Part shown: positions 44,309 to 56,077 of the stretch, piece after piece
Numbering within the stretch: position 1 is the stretch's first letter
Layout of the letters: each line of letters begins with the position of its first letter
Assembly (NCBI RefSeq): GCF_028640845.1
Contig: NC_080542.1
Coordinates: forward strand, 129,912,580 to 129,976,579
Length of the DNA stretch: 64,000 nt
Reading direction: 5' to 3'
DNA from: Ahaetulla prasina
Taxonomy: Eukaryota > Chordata > Lepidosauria > Squamata > Colubridae
Made by a program: the position numbers and the translations under genes
Notes under the pieces: generated by a model
The model's input: only the letters and a program-made list of their open reading frames with translations
What the model was told of the DNA's origin: nothing
Databases searched by the model: none

Positions 44309-44792
44309 CCAAATAGCTAATGGCTAATGGGCCATTCAGGCTGGTTGGCCAATTTCCAGAAGAGCCAGATCTGTGTGAAGTTCTCCTGCCCTTATTGCCT
44401 ATGTGATCCTATATCCATACACTTGATCAGTAGAGAAATCCTTTACAGCACTACTGCTCAGTGAAATGAGAGGCTCACCAATTGAAACTTTGGGGAATGA
44501 AAGATCAGTGTCAAGTTCTGTTGCAGGGTCTAGCATGATGCCAATTTTACCTGATCATTTGTTGTTAGACAAGGTCTTCCCATCCAATTCTGTGACTAAG
44601 TGTTGTAGGGGTAACTCATTTGTGTGGCGTGCACACCCCAACCAGATCAATTTCCAGTCAAGCCTGACTTCTACCCAATGCATGGCACTACCTTCATAGC
44701 CAGTATTAACATTTGAAGAATCTTCTCCAATGGCCTTCAAGCTTTGGTCAATGCCTTTCTTCTTCATGAAATACACCAGATTATATGCAATC

Positions 44793-44794
44793 AC

Positions 44795-44865
<71 letters not shown>

Positions 44866-45000
44866 TTAAATTTTAATACCGCCCTTCTCCCGAAGGACTC
44901 AGGGCGGTTTACAGCCATAATAAAAAACAACAGCAATGTACAGATAAAACCATAGTTTAAAAAACTTATTATACAAATGGCCGAATTAAAACATTAAAAC
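44793..45000 (-). mobile_element. L2-like LINE 3' UTR with long (TTTA)n tail
   Basis: The tail runs 44793-44866 (about 18 units), then CGCCCTTCTCCCGAAGGACT and GGGCGGTTTACAGCC. It is only the last ~200 bp of an L2-like LINE and splits the transposase-like pseudogene. Confidence 0.8.
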
Positions 45001-45430
45001 TTGAGTAGGTTCCTCTGGAGTGAAATGATAAAAATATCTTTAACCTGGCTCACTGTACACAGAATAATGTTTTTCTTTGATGGTATTTGGGAAGGGGGAG
45101 GGAATTGCTGGTCTGAATTGTTTGCTTTCAGCATAACATTAGTTGCATCTATATGGCCATCAAAGAAGATGCGTTCTATTTCGCACATTCTTATAGAGCT
45201 CATTAAATTCTTGATCTAGGGACTTCATATTTCTTTTCCTGGGCTCTCTTGACTTTATTGTGGTCAACTACAAGTCTCTTCTCTTCTTCAGTGATCAAGC
45301 CAGCATCTATGTAGGTGGCTTTGGTAATGGCAGCAGCGGTATGTAGACCGACACTGTATCTTATACTCTGCATAGCGACATTTGTTATTTTTAATCTATT
45401 GTATTCTATTTTTAAAATAGAGGGCACGTA

Positions 45431-46911
45431 TCTTTGGTCTAATGCATTATCATAACTTCCATCACATTCTTCTTCATCTTCTTAATAAATTGTCTGTCTT
45501 TCATTTTCATCATAAGAGATAATTACTTTCATTTGTCAGTATCAAAATGTCTGGAATACATATCTGCTTATATTTAGCGAGCCTTTGTATCTCATCATCT
45601 TACCACTTTTGCCTTTTGCCTATTCATTTCTGCTCAGGCATATCTAGCAAACCAATCTGGTGCAATCCAAAAGAACCAATTTTTTAAAACCCATTTGTCT
45701 AACATAGACAGCATAAATAACTGTGAGCATACTATCAGGTGCAAAAGACCAGAACAATATCTACAATGTCTACGAGTTGATCATAAAAATTTCTTTATGG
45801 CTGCTTGCCTATTTACAGGAATCTTGCCAGATTAATTGCACTCTCTAGAGAACAATCATATGAGTTCTTCAGGAACTGGGAGGTGGGAAATAAATCTCAG
45901 TTGCTTCTTCCTCTACAGGGAAGAGTTACCCAGTCTCTAAACTCCACTCCTCCCTCCCTGATTTCAGCAGAATCCACCACACATTATTTAACCATGTCTG
46001 CCCACCATGGAGCTTCCCCAGAAAATCCACTGTTGTCATTGATTTAAGACATCTAGGCAATGGGAAGATATTTACTAAGCAGGTTGCTGAACTACTTTTC
46101 TCCCCACTTTATGTTTCTGTGTACAAATTCACTTCTAGTGAGCCCATGAGTATCTAAAACTATCACTTTGCCACGGGCAATGATATAGATTGAAATCTTT
46201 TCATATTCATTTGCCTAAGGAAAAGTCAAATGATATATATCTGTTGTGAAGTACTGTACTATCTGTCAAAGATCTTATGGAACAATTGTCACACTACAAC
46301 GACAATCACTGGTTTCAATTTTGTGGGCATGATCAGACAATTAAAGTCCAGTTCCTTTTAATATGGTATGTTTGTGAGGCATATGAAAAGGGGAAGGCCT
46401 TTGATCACCTGACTGTACTTAGCATTTCAACTGGCTACCCACACTATGCATAAATGTTCTCTCCAGAGTGTCTTGGTTCTCTGTTCATATGATTAATGGT
46501 CCACTTCAACCTTCTGAAGTCACGTTGCTTTCACTTACCAGGATCTTCTTAGTGACAAATGCTGACATTCATTGTATATAAAATAGCCTCTAGACATTTT
46601 TGGCAAGCAAATGTATTGAAAGCTGCCTCATTTTTTACAAGCTAATTAAAGGGACACTGTCAAGGTTAGGACACATTAAAACTTGCAGTTTTTGTACTTC
46701 AAAGTTCCTGCTTTAACAAGTTTTTATTTGATTTAAACACTATGCTTCTTATATACATTCCCCCCCCCTCCATAATTTGATCTGTTGCAAAAGTGCAACA
46801 GTACTGGGGGGGAGGAATTCAATTTCTAGGCTCCATTTTGAATACTTTATAACTCTGGGATATTCTAGACATTTTTATGATAGTCAGTAATTCTCCAACC
46901 CTGTACTATTG
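45431..46911. other. no certain feature
   Basis: 45431-45660 may continue the N-terminal end of the transposase-like pseudogene, but I could not read a clear block. The rest is unique-looking. Confidence 0.4.
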
Positions 46912-46913
46912 AA

Positions 46914-47145
46914 GAAACCCAGTTTTGTGTGGTGATTAAAGCATCAGATTAAAAATCCAGAGAGAATGAATTTTAATCCTGCCTTAGAAACAAAGCCAGC
47001 AAAATTTCTTGGGCCAGTCACTCTCTCTCAGTCCTAGGAAGGAGGCAATGGCAAACCACTTCCAAATCTTGCCAAGAAAACTTCAGGGACTTGTCTATAA
47101 AGTTATCAGGAATCAAAAAGTGATTCAAAGGAAAGCACTTCCCCA
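46914..47145 (+). mobile_element. ancient tRNA-derived SINE
   Basis: Starts AAGAAACCCAGTTTTGTGTG and GTGATTAAAGCATCAGA, with a degenerate B box (AATTTTAATCC). It then has TTGGGCCAGTCACTCTCTCT and GGCAATGGCAAACCACTTCC, known landmarks of an old reptilian SINE (ACA-type). The 3' end is degraded. Confidence 0.6.
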
Positions 47146-47164
47146 CTATGCCCAAAATTATACG

Positions 47165-47240
47165 ATATACTTATTTATTTATTTATTAGATTCTTATCAT
47201 GCCTTTATAATTTTTTAAAAATCATTCAAGGTGGTAAACA
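47165..47240 (-). mobile_element. L2-type LINE or SINE tail, short
   Basis: TTATTTATTTATTAGATTCT followed by a degenerate ATCATTCAAGGTGGTAAAC is the reversed end of an L2-type element. Only about 75 bp remains. Confidence 0.45.
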
Positions 47241-47249
47241 TATTTAATA

Positions 47250-47478
47250 TTGAGCCGTAGTGGCTAGAGTGCAGTACTGCAGGCTACTTCTACTGCCTGC
47301 CAGTTGCCTGCAATTTGGCAGTTCAGTTGTCACCAGGCTCAAGGCTGACTCAGCCTTCCATCCTTCCGAGGTGGGTAAAATGAGGACCCAGATTATTGGG
47401 GGCAATAGGCTGACTCTGTAAACTGCTTAGAGAGGGCTGTAAAGTCCTGTGAAGAGTCTAAGTGCTATTGCTATTCCT
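47250..47478 (+). mobile_element. tRNA-derived SINE
   Basis: Head GCCGTAGTGGCTAGAGTGCA, then TACTGCAGGCTACTTCTACT, GGCTGACTCAGCCTTCCATC, GGTAAAATGAGGACCCAGAT, and an end CTTAGAGAGGGCTGTAAAG with GTCTAAGTGCTATTGCTATT. Shares its middle with the SINE at 23763 but has a different 3' end. Confidence 0.75.
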
Positions 47479-47584
47479 TTCTCCTCTTATGTTCTCTACA
47501 ACAGTAACCTTGTGAGGTTAGATGGGCTGAGAGAGAGAGAGCCTGGCTTGGTCACCCAGCCATCTTTTGTGCCTAATTTATGAT

Positions 47585-47705
47585 GATTGCATTTTATTAT
47601 GATGATCAGGATTTATCACTTGTTGCTTGTATGTACAGTGAAAACTTATGCACCGGACACAAATTATTTGCGTGTCCAATCACACTTAGCCAATAAAGAC
47701 TTGTA
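47585..47705 (+). mobile_element. Rex1/Babar-like LINE 3' UTR tail fragment
   Basis: GTGTCCAATCACACTTAGCC and AATAAAGACTT match the UTR end of the Rex1-like copies. The (TTCTA)n tail is absent or lost. Confidence 0.65.
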
Positions 47706-48129
47706 CTTTAAATTGGGGCTAAAAGTCACAATATCATGGTTTCTTGGCCAGCTTCTTAACCCCTCTGGTTCTCTGAAAAAGAAATAGCAGCTTCTGGCAA
47801 TGGTTTTTCAATGCCATATCCCAAGGCAAATTATATTGAAATAAAAAATGAAAAGATTGGAAACAGGGCGGAAGCAGGAAACAATCAAACACAAATGTGA
47901 TAACATGAATCTAGTGTTAGTGACAGCATCTAATGTGATGCACATGAATGAATAATATGAACTAATAAGCAAATCCAATCAGTTCTTCAGTTATTAATCT
48001 TTTATGGTTTATATTTTTGTGTTGTGGATATTTTAGACCCTTGCTCATAAACCACCAGGCATCTGAGTGGATTTTGCAACATATAACTAATAAATAATAT
48101 TGGTCTCTCTCCTTCTCTGTCTCTCATAA

Positions 48130-48714
48130 ACCGATATCCTTGACTTCAAACATTTGTTTAGTGACCATTTGGAGTTACAATGGTACTGAAAAAAGTATCC
48201 AAAATTATAATCATTTTTCACACTAATGACCATTGCAACATCCCCATAGCCACATAATCCAGATCTGGATGCTTGTACATATTTATGATCGTTGCAGTGC
48301 CATGGGGGTCATTTGATCATTTTTTACAGCCTTCTGACAAGCAAAGATAATGGAGAAGCCAGATTTACTTAACAATCATGTTACTTAATTTAACAATTGC
48401 AATGATTCACTTAACAAATGGGGCAGAAACATCATAACATGGGGCAACACTCAATAATTGTCTTTTTTAAAAAAAATATTTTATAAACAATATAATACAT
48501 AATCAATGTACAATACAATACAATACATAATCAATCATTCAGTGCTTCATCTGAGTACATCTTTTGTGTCTTGTTCTTATTCTCAAATATTAATCATTTC
48601 ATAATATTGTTTCATTTATTGTAACATTTCTCCCACATTTCTTGCTTTATTATTAATACATTTATCAATCTTCTTTCTCCTCTTTCTTCTTCCCATGTTT
48701 CATTACAACATTAA

Positions 48715-48745
<31 letters not shown>

Positions 48746-49146
48746 TTTAACCAATGGTAAAATTGTCCCCATATCTTAAAATATTCAGATTCCTCTCTCT
48801 CTTTAATTGTCAAAGTCAATCTATTCATTTCTGCACAATCCAATATTTTCTTAATTACTTCTCCCTCTATAGGGATTTTCTCTGCTTTCCATCTTTGCCC
48901 AAATACTATCCTCACTGTAGTTATTACATGTATAATCAAATATATGTTTTCTTTACTAAATTTCTCTGGGAGGATACCTAATAGGAACAGTTCAGGTTTT
49001 AAATCTATAAGTTATATTCTCTTTATATGCTGTGGACATTGTTAATTTGTAGTTCCTTTCCCATAATTGTTGCCAAACTTAATAATTGTCTTGCTTACCA
49101 CTGGAAATTTTGGTTCAATTGTGGTCATAAGCTAAGGTCACTTTGT
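48130..49146 (-). mobile_element. GTAGTCCTC-type MITE, interrupted by L1
   Basis: Left part (48130-48464) includes TTAGTGACCATTTGGAGTTA, GACCATTGCAACATCCCCAT and GAGAAGCCAGATTTACTTAA. The right end is GGTTCAATTGTGGTCATAAG at 49110-49140. An L1 fragment lies between them. No coding capacity. Confidence 0.65.
48465..49080 (-). mobile_element. L1 LINE 3' fragment with 12-bp duplication
   Basis: AATAATTGTCTT occurs at 48453-48464 and 49081-49092. The insert starts on the plus strand with TTTTTTAAAAAAAATATTTT, the complement of an A-rich tail. It encodes on the minus strand TTVRIVFGQRWKAEKIPIEG, DCAEMNRLTLTIKEREESEY and FKIWGQFYHWL, a segment of the L1 ORF2 C-terminus. A (CA)n tract lies at 48717-48745. 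5' truncated. Confidence 0.7.
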
Positions 49147-49283
49147 ACACATATTCCCATGCATAACAAAAAGTAAAAATAAAATGTTTTTGAATATACT
49201 TTTGTGTTTGTGTGTTTGAGAGAGAGAAGAAAAAGAGAGAAACATGCTAGTGAATTACCATTCACCACTAAATGGTGATCATG

Positions 49284-49341
<58 letters not shown>

Positions 49342-51700
49342 TCAGCATTCTGAATGAATGCAATCCAGTATGCAATTGTTCTGTTAGTTGCCATAAACTG
49401 AAGGATGGAGACTAGATAAGATAGTTCAGAAAAATTGATTGGGCCAATCAGAAACTTAAGAATAAAAGATAAAGGAAACTGATTGATAAGCATCCTTTTA
49501 AAAAAAGATTTGTTTCAAAGAAGTGATTCAAGTATAAGTCTATTCATACATACCATATATGAATATAACTTTAAAGGGTAATTGATTTCATCATTTATGA
49601 TGAAGACTGAGACAATTGTCTGGGTTCACATAATACCCTATGACAACTTCTCAAATTTAGGGAATTTTCAGACACAGATTTTAATTTTCAGAATTCTAAG
49701 CAGAGGTCATGGTATTATTATCAAGATGGAACATGGATGAAAAATCTGTCTCAAGTCAAAATCTGTGTTACTTATCTGTGGCTCTATGTAGTCATATGAA
49801 CCAAAACAAAGTGATTTGCAAGCACTAAGCCAATTGTTGGTCTTTTCCAGTAAGTTGTTAAGCAAAACCAAGTCACGCTGTATGAACTCAGTCTCTCTCC
49901 GTCTCTCTTTTCTTCTTCTTGAAATTAATGTAAAACCTTCAACCCATGCCAAAGAATTTATAAATAATACAGTAAAAAAGGTAAACCAAGGAATCTTGAA
50001 GTTCCAGATTGTTAGATACTCAGAAAAAAAAAAGCAGAATTTCTTCTTCACATTTCCCAGGAACTCATAAGAACAACATCCATTTCCTATCAAGTGCCAC
50101 AATCCTTCAAACAAATTGCAGCAGGATTAATCTCATCATTCTATAAATACATTTCAGGAAGAGACCAGCCAACAGTTATCCTGTAATGCTGACTTTTGAT
50201 TTAATTCTCGCAGACATCAAGACAGGGGTGGGTGGAAATAGTCAACAGGTTTCTTTTTTCCTTTTCCCATGAAACATTAGAAACAGCTGAATGGCTTTTT
50301 AAGGAGATGTATTTCCCTCATTTCTTCTTGGGCATGAACCAAACAGGAAAAGTTTTGAATGAAGTTAGTAACACAGCTTCCTCCAGCACTTCAGTCTGAA
50401 GTCTAAGCAGAGATTGAATCAGTTCCTCTGTTTTCATTGAACAGCATCTTCAAAAGGAACACTTTTAATAACTCTGGCAGACTACAGTGGTTCTGATTTA
50501 GAGTAGCAACTATTGATTGACCAGTTAAAACTTCCGTCCTTTATGAATTGTTCTCTAGAGGTAAGGAAATGGCAAAATCAATGCTCCTTCTTTGCATTTA
50601 AGCTCACACTTATGGAACAAAGCAGAATTTCTCACCCTCTGTCCCAAAAGGAAGAGAAACATTGCTTTGTGAATTTTGAAAAGCTAAATGAAGCATTAAC
50701 TCCATGTTTTGTAAGTTGGATCAGCTGCAGAATCTTCCTCAGAGGCCCCAATAAGATAGCCAAGACTTCTTCTAATTGAGATCAATGATGATGAAACTTT
50801 GACTCAGTATGTCAAAATTTTGTAGAGAAACAATTCTCTGTCTACCTCCTCCCCCCTCCCCATCCATAGAGGTCACCTGAACAATAGCATGGTGACCACT
50901 GGGGTTGGGCATAGAAACTTCAGCCCTATTGTCACCACTGCCATTCCCAAAATATTGCCTTGTGCCATTTCCCAAGTCTTGGGGAAATGACACAATTAAT
51001 CCATAGCCCAGCATTCCTTATCCAATCTGCTCCTTCAGTGGTGTTCTCTTTTTGTTGAGAGGTCCTGCAGCCTATTCAAAACTGCACCAGGTCAAATGAA
51101 AACTTCATTCTTGGAAACAGCTTTCCAGAGTGCTTTTTCACAATCAGGGCAGCCTCTGAAAACTGCGTGAAAGTATGATCCATTCTTGCACGATTTTCAG
51201 AGCCTCCAGAAGCCACACAGGAACATACTTTCTTGTGTTACTTCTGGAAGGTCCAAAGATCATGAAAAGGTCTGCTTCGTCTTTGCACAGGCTCTGAAAA
51301 TTGGATGAGAACAAGATTTTGAAAAAAGCTGTTGGGTATTGTGAACACAGCTTCTCCAATATAAAATGTTATGGCAGACTAATTTTGAAATACATGTCAT
51401 AGGTTCGCCATTACTGTTCTGGATCCTCAGAATTCTTTTCCATGGCCTTTCTGTCATTTGACCTATATTTCAAAAGCTAATTATATTCTTTGGCTATGAA
51501 TGTTGCTCATTTTTAATTTATCTGGTTTAATATTTCTCCATTTTAATAATGGGCATTCACCCTGTTTGTTTGTTTGTTCATTTGTTTTGACATTTTGGCA
51601 AACTATCCGCACAGATTTTATTTTTGCTCTCTGAGGACTGACATGTAGTGGAAGAATTTGTATATCTAAAATATTCAGTAACCTTTAGTTAAAGTAATGA
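49147..51700. other. unique sequence with a (GT)n microsatellite
   Basis: GT repeat at 49286-49338. No element or gene was recognised in the rest; reading frames such as 50513-50779 have no domain. Confidence 0.55.
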
Positions 51701-51837
51701 ATTAACTGAATATACAACACAATACAATTTCATTTTAATGTATGCCGATTAGTGTACATTCAGAGTGACAATAAAATTATTATTCTATTCTACTCTACTC
51801 TAGCCTAGCCTAGCCTAGCCTAGCCTAGCCTAGCCTA
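51700..51837 (+). repeat. LINE-like tail grading into (TAGCC)n
   Basis: ACATTCAGAGTGACAATAAAA is followed by (TTCTA)-like units at 51782-51800, then CTCTA and finally seven TAGCC units (51802-51836). The order suggests a LINE-seeded TTCTA tail that has mutated into a new pentamer. Confidence 0.6.
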
Positions 51838-53029
51838 AATGCTCCTTCCAGAACATTGTTTCTACATTTTGAAATTTTTATATACTGTTTTACATTGGTG
51901 ATAACTTTGTTTTACCCTACCCAGCACCACTCTCCAAGGAGGACAGGCAGTTCAGAAATGTAAAAAATAAATGAAGTACATTGATATCATATTATGGAGC
52001 AAATTATTGATCATTATATAATTATATACTAAGATTTTGAACCTGAAAATACTACTCAGATGAATAACCCAGCACAACTGTGGAAATAATTCATTTTTCT
52101 TGTTTCATTTTTTAATTACTATTAAAATATGTTATATTGAGATTGAATTTAGACTCTTCTTCATAACAAGGAACAGTGTAGTCTCAAAAGTCCACTATGA
52201 AATTAATTAAATATGAACAAATTTCTTACAGAATAAATGTACTTACCATGTTACTAATTCATCAGTTTAGTAGGTTTTGCAGAAAATACAGGTGATATCT
52301 TAAAAGTACAGATATCCCAAAGGGGTGGGGAATTTGTTTCATGCTCTATTGATTTGCATTTACATCATGATTGATCACAATGCAGCTGGCCATTTGTCTT
52401 ACCTTGCTAATGCGGAATCGAAGGGGTCAATAGAACAAGACCGGATAGACTTTCACAGATCATTTAATATGCTGTTTCATACCTGCTTTTCTCTTCATCC
52501 TCCTAAGTATGGTTATCGAAGCAGGCAAGGCTGGGACAGCAAATGACATGATAATAATTATTTATTAATTTTGTATTAATATTGATTCTCAATGTCTCTG
52601 AATGTCATCAAGCATACCATGATACCATTGCACAAATTTCTCATTATTTGTGATGTCATAACACCTATGTTTTTTACCAGATGCTTCAATCAGTAAGCAT
52701 CATTGCAGGAAACAGTTGCATATCATAGTTCTAATACCAAGTGAAGTCTACTAGTCTACCTAGTAGACTTATTTGAAATATCAACAAAGAAAATCACAGT
52801 TCTTTTTACTCAAATGATAGCCCTCTCCATACAATATATATCAGTAGGTTCTATTTTAATATTTCCACTTACATAGTTACTACCCCACCTCTCTTCTACC
52901 ATTTTTTCTTTGCATACTAATAAGATTTCATATCATCTCTGGGTCTATTACTCAGATATCCTCATTGTCCTAAAAAGCAAGACAATTCCACCGCCATATA
53001 ATTGAAAATGTGACACCTAAAAAGAATGA
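51838..53029. other. no feature recognised
   Basis: AT-rich unique-looking DNA. A short inverted repeat, GTCTACTAGTCTACCTAGTAGAC, is at about 52745-52769. Confidence 0.45.
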
Positions 53030-54045
53030 AGTTTTAATTGTACAATTGTGGATACCATCTTGACTCCAATGAGTCAGAAGTGTGCTGTAGCTGCCAAAAA
53101 AGCCAACACAGTTCTTGGCTATATTAACAGAATCAAGATCACGTGAAGTGTTAATACCACTTTATAATGCCTTAGTAAGGCCACACTTGGAATACTGCAT
53201 CCAGTTTTGATCGCCACGGTGTAAAAAAAAAGATGTTGAGACTCTAGAAAGAGTGCAGAGAAAAGCAACAAAGATGATTAAGGGGCTGGAGGCTAAAACA
53301 TATGCTGGAATTGGATATGTCTAGTTTAATGAAAAGGGATGCAGTGGCTAAGTGGCTAAGATGCTGAGCTTGTCAATTGAAAGGTTGGCAGTTCAGTGGT
53401 TTGAATCCCTAGTGCCATGTAATGGGGTGAGCTCCCGTTACTTTTCCCAGCTTCTGCCAACCTAGCAGTTCAAAAGCACGTAAAAAATGCAAGTAGAAAA
53501 ATAGGGACCACCTTTGGTGGGAAGATTACAACATTCCGTGTGCCTTTGGCATTTAGTCATGCCAGCCACATGACCACAGATATGACTTTGGACAGCGCTG
53601 GCTCTTTGGCTTTGAAATGGAGATGAGCACTGCCCCCTAGAGTCAGGAACAACTAACACATATTTGCAAGGGGAACCTTTACCTTACATTTAGCTTAATG
53701 AAATAATGGGTAACATGATAGCAGTGTTCCAATATCTCCAGGGCTGCCACAAAGACGTGGGAGTCAAGCTATTCTCCAAAACACCTGAGGGCAGGATAAG
53801 AAGCAATGGGTGGATACTAACCAAGGAGAGAACAACTAAGAAGACATTTCCTGATAGTTAGAACAATTAAATTTCTAGAAGTTGTGAATGCTCCAACTCT
53901 GGAAGTTTTTAAGAAGATATTGGACAAGAATATCTTTAAGAAGATATTGGACATTTGTCTGGAATGGTACAGGGTTTCCTGCCTGAGCAGGGGTTTGGAC
54001 TAGAGAAGCTCCAAATACCTTCCAGCTCTGTTGTTCTATTCTAAT
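53030..54045 (+). mobile_element. CR1 LINE 3' fragment, interrupted by a Sauria SINE
   Basis: The coding remnant includes [22 protein letters not shown]-type and ERVQRKATKMIKGLEAKTY blocks up to 53334. After the SINE, NMIAVFQYLQGCHKDVGVKL and a UTR follow, ending GTTTGGACTAGAGAAGCTCC with TTCCAGCTCTGTTGTTCTATTC. A 33-bp direct duplication (TTTAAGAAGATATTGGACA) is at 53909-53955. Inactive. Confidence 0.75.
53335..53690 (+). mobile_element. Sauria SINE
   Basis: Head GTGGCTAAGTGGCTAAGATG with B box GGTTTGAATCC. Core CCAACCTAGCAGTTC, GTAGAAAAATAGGGACCACC, ATGCCAGCCACATGACC and CCCCCTAGAGTCAGG. End AAGGGGAACCTTTACC. Flanks TAGTTTAATGAAA and TAGCTTAATGAAA (53322-53334, 53691-53703) form a 13-bp duplication with one mismatch. 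Confidence 0.9.
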
Positions 54046-54175
54046 TATTTCAAAGTAATGATTAGAGAGATCACATACATTGAGTCAGGAAATCTTGGCC
54101 TATAGAATTAGACTCCTGTGGTGAACTTTTCCAAATTACTTAGGCAAAAACCATCATTGTTATCATCATCCTCTA
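54046..54175. other. no feature recognised
   Basis: Short unique stretch between the CR1 and the next LINE. Confidence 0.4.
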
Positions 54176-54895
54176 CAGAGATGTGGTGAGGGTTTCAAAC
54201 AGGCGAGCTGTATTCTAGAATTGGTCTAGCATATAAAACATTTGCTAGACCAATTCTAGAATACAGCTCGCCTGTTTGGAACCCTCACCACATCTCTGAC
54301 ATCAATACAATTGAACGAGTCCAGAAATATTTTACAAGAAGAGTTCTCCATTCCTCTGAAAACAACAAAATACCTTATCCCACCAGACTTGAAATCCTAG
54401 GCTTAGAAAACTTGGAACTCCATCGCCTACGACAAGACCTAAGTTTAACTCACAGAATCATCTATTGTAATGTCCTTCCTGTTAAAGACTACTTCAGCTT
54501 CAATTGCAATAATACTAGAGCAACCAATAGATTTAAACTTAATGTCAACCGCTTTAATCTAGATTGCAGAAAATATGACTTCTGTAACAGAATCATCAGT
54601 GCTTGGAATACTTTACCTGACTCTGTGGTCTCTTCCCATAATCCTAAAATCTTCAGCCAAAAACTGTCTACTATTGACCTCATCCCATTCCTAAGGGGAC
54701 CATAAGGGGCGTGCATAAGCGCACAAAACGTGCCTACCATTCCTGTCCTATTGTTTTTCTTTTCTTCTTCCTATATACATATATGCTTATACCTCCTTAT
54801 ATTTACCCATATATGTGTTTATATATTATATAATCTTTTTGTATGATACCTACATATATTGTTATGACAAAATAAATAAATAAATAAATAAACAA
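54176..54895 (+). mobile_element. CR1/L3-like LINE with a 5' inverted segment
   Basis: 54176-54231 is the reverse complement of 54243-54298 (56 bp, one mismatch) with an 11-nt loop. The forward LINE then runs through FARPILEYSSPVWNPHHISD and RRVLHSSENNKIPYPTRLEI to a 97-codon frame (54412-54705) ending DLIPFLRGP. The 3' UTR starts GGGGCGTGCATAAGCGCAC and ends in (AATA)n near 54870-54895. Inverted 5' ends are a known outcome of twin priming in L1; in this family it is inferred. Confidence 0.85.
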
Positions 54896-56077
54896 TGTTA
54901 GATACCTTTTTCTGCTTCATCAACACTGGCTGACACACTGATACACTGACCAGTACTCTGCTAGATAATAGGCTATCAGAACAATTGGGAATTACTGAGT
55001 TTCTGAGAAATGAAGGGCTAATGTAGGTAGCATGGAAAATGCAGCCAGCAACTCTAGCTTTGAATTCAGACATGGCCTTCAAAGAGGTTTCTTGGGAGTT
55101 TTTTAGAGAGCACAAGAGCCATAAACCTTTCAAAGGACCACAATCAAATATGCACCTGCTCAATAATGTCCAGCAAAAGCCTTTTTACAAATTTTAATGT
55201 CTTTGTCTTTTCCTTTCTTCCCTTCATTTTTATTGCATTATCTAGGCATCTTATAACCTAGGAAGTGTGAGAATACTTCTACAATGACAAGGTGATAATG
55301 TACTGGTAGATAAGTGAGACAGAACTGCTGCTTAGTCCACAGTGTGAGATTTAAAAAGAAGGAAGCTTCTGAGAGGGTTTGGGTTGAAATTTCTGAAGAA
55401 GACTTTCAGGGGAGTAACTCTTGATAATTGCTGGATATAGCATTTGAATCCCACCCCTGGACGAAAGTTACTAAATGAACTCTCTGAACCGTGTGGAGTT
55501 CCAAATTTCCAAAGAAGAAAAAACTTCAGTCCAAACATTTCCAGACTGAGATTGTTTTTGAAGATTCGTGCCTCTTTTGATTTCCTTCAGATCTCATCCC
55601 TTTGAAACCTTCCGCTGTGAAAAATTTGCAATCCAAGACATAACTTGCCAATCAGAAATCAGAAATATATGTGAGAAGGAATACCAGTGGGAAATTTCTG
55701 TTAAAAAATGCAGGTTTTCTAGGGAAATTACATTAATAACTACATACATTGCTGGAAGTTGCAGAACCAGCAACTTGTTAGGGAAAATGAAACAGATGCA
55801 TATTTTCCCCCAGGATCTTTTAAATGAATGTATGAAGAAACTCTATAGATCACAATGCTGCTTTACTAGTAATGATCAGAAAAAATATGAGTTGTCTCTT
55901 GTTAGTAGACTATCTTCAATAGGAAAAACTTTTTTTAAAAAAAGAAATGCATCCTGTTTAATAAATTCCTGAATCAACCAAATGATTCTGATTTTTCCCC
56001 CTCAGTTAGTTGTTAGTTGATTGATACTTTTATACTTGTGGACCTACAACTACCTCCATCTCAGAACCTTGAATGCA
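54896..56077. other. no feature recognised
   Basis: Unique-looking DNA. The 134-codon frame at 55568-55972 shows no domain or family I recognise and may be chance. Confidence 0.45.

Larger units (their letters stand above)
43260..45430 (-). pseudogene. decayed transposase-like gene of an unnamed family
   Basis: Minus-strand pieces in order: NRLKITNVAMQSIRYSVGLH and LVVDHNKVKRAQEK (45427-45203); RIFFDGHIDATNV and a VCTVSQVKDIF-like piece (45203-44994); after an L2 insertion, FMKKKGIDQSLKAIGEDSSN and VNTGYEGSAMHWVE, then GCARHTNELPLQHLVTELDG (44794-44555); then SGKIGIMLDPATELDTDLSF and STDQVYGYRIT, AIRAGELHTDLALLEIGQP (to 44330). After a Sauria insertion come further pieces such as WCAKIIDLRDVDNDT and HARKPPLISA. 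These are the ordered blocks of a protein family I recall from many animal genomes as transposon-like, but I cannot name it. Stops and frameshifts throughout; not functional. Confidence 0.55.

Noticed and set aside
44821..44866. TTTA tract as a stand-alone microsatellite
   Set aside because: It is the 3' tail of the adjacent L2-like fragment.
55568..55972. 134-codon frame as a host exon
   Set aside because: No recognisable domain, no convincing splice context, and AT-rich codon use like the flanks; could be chance.
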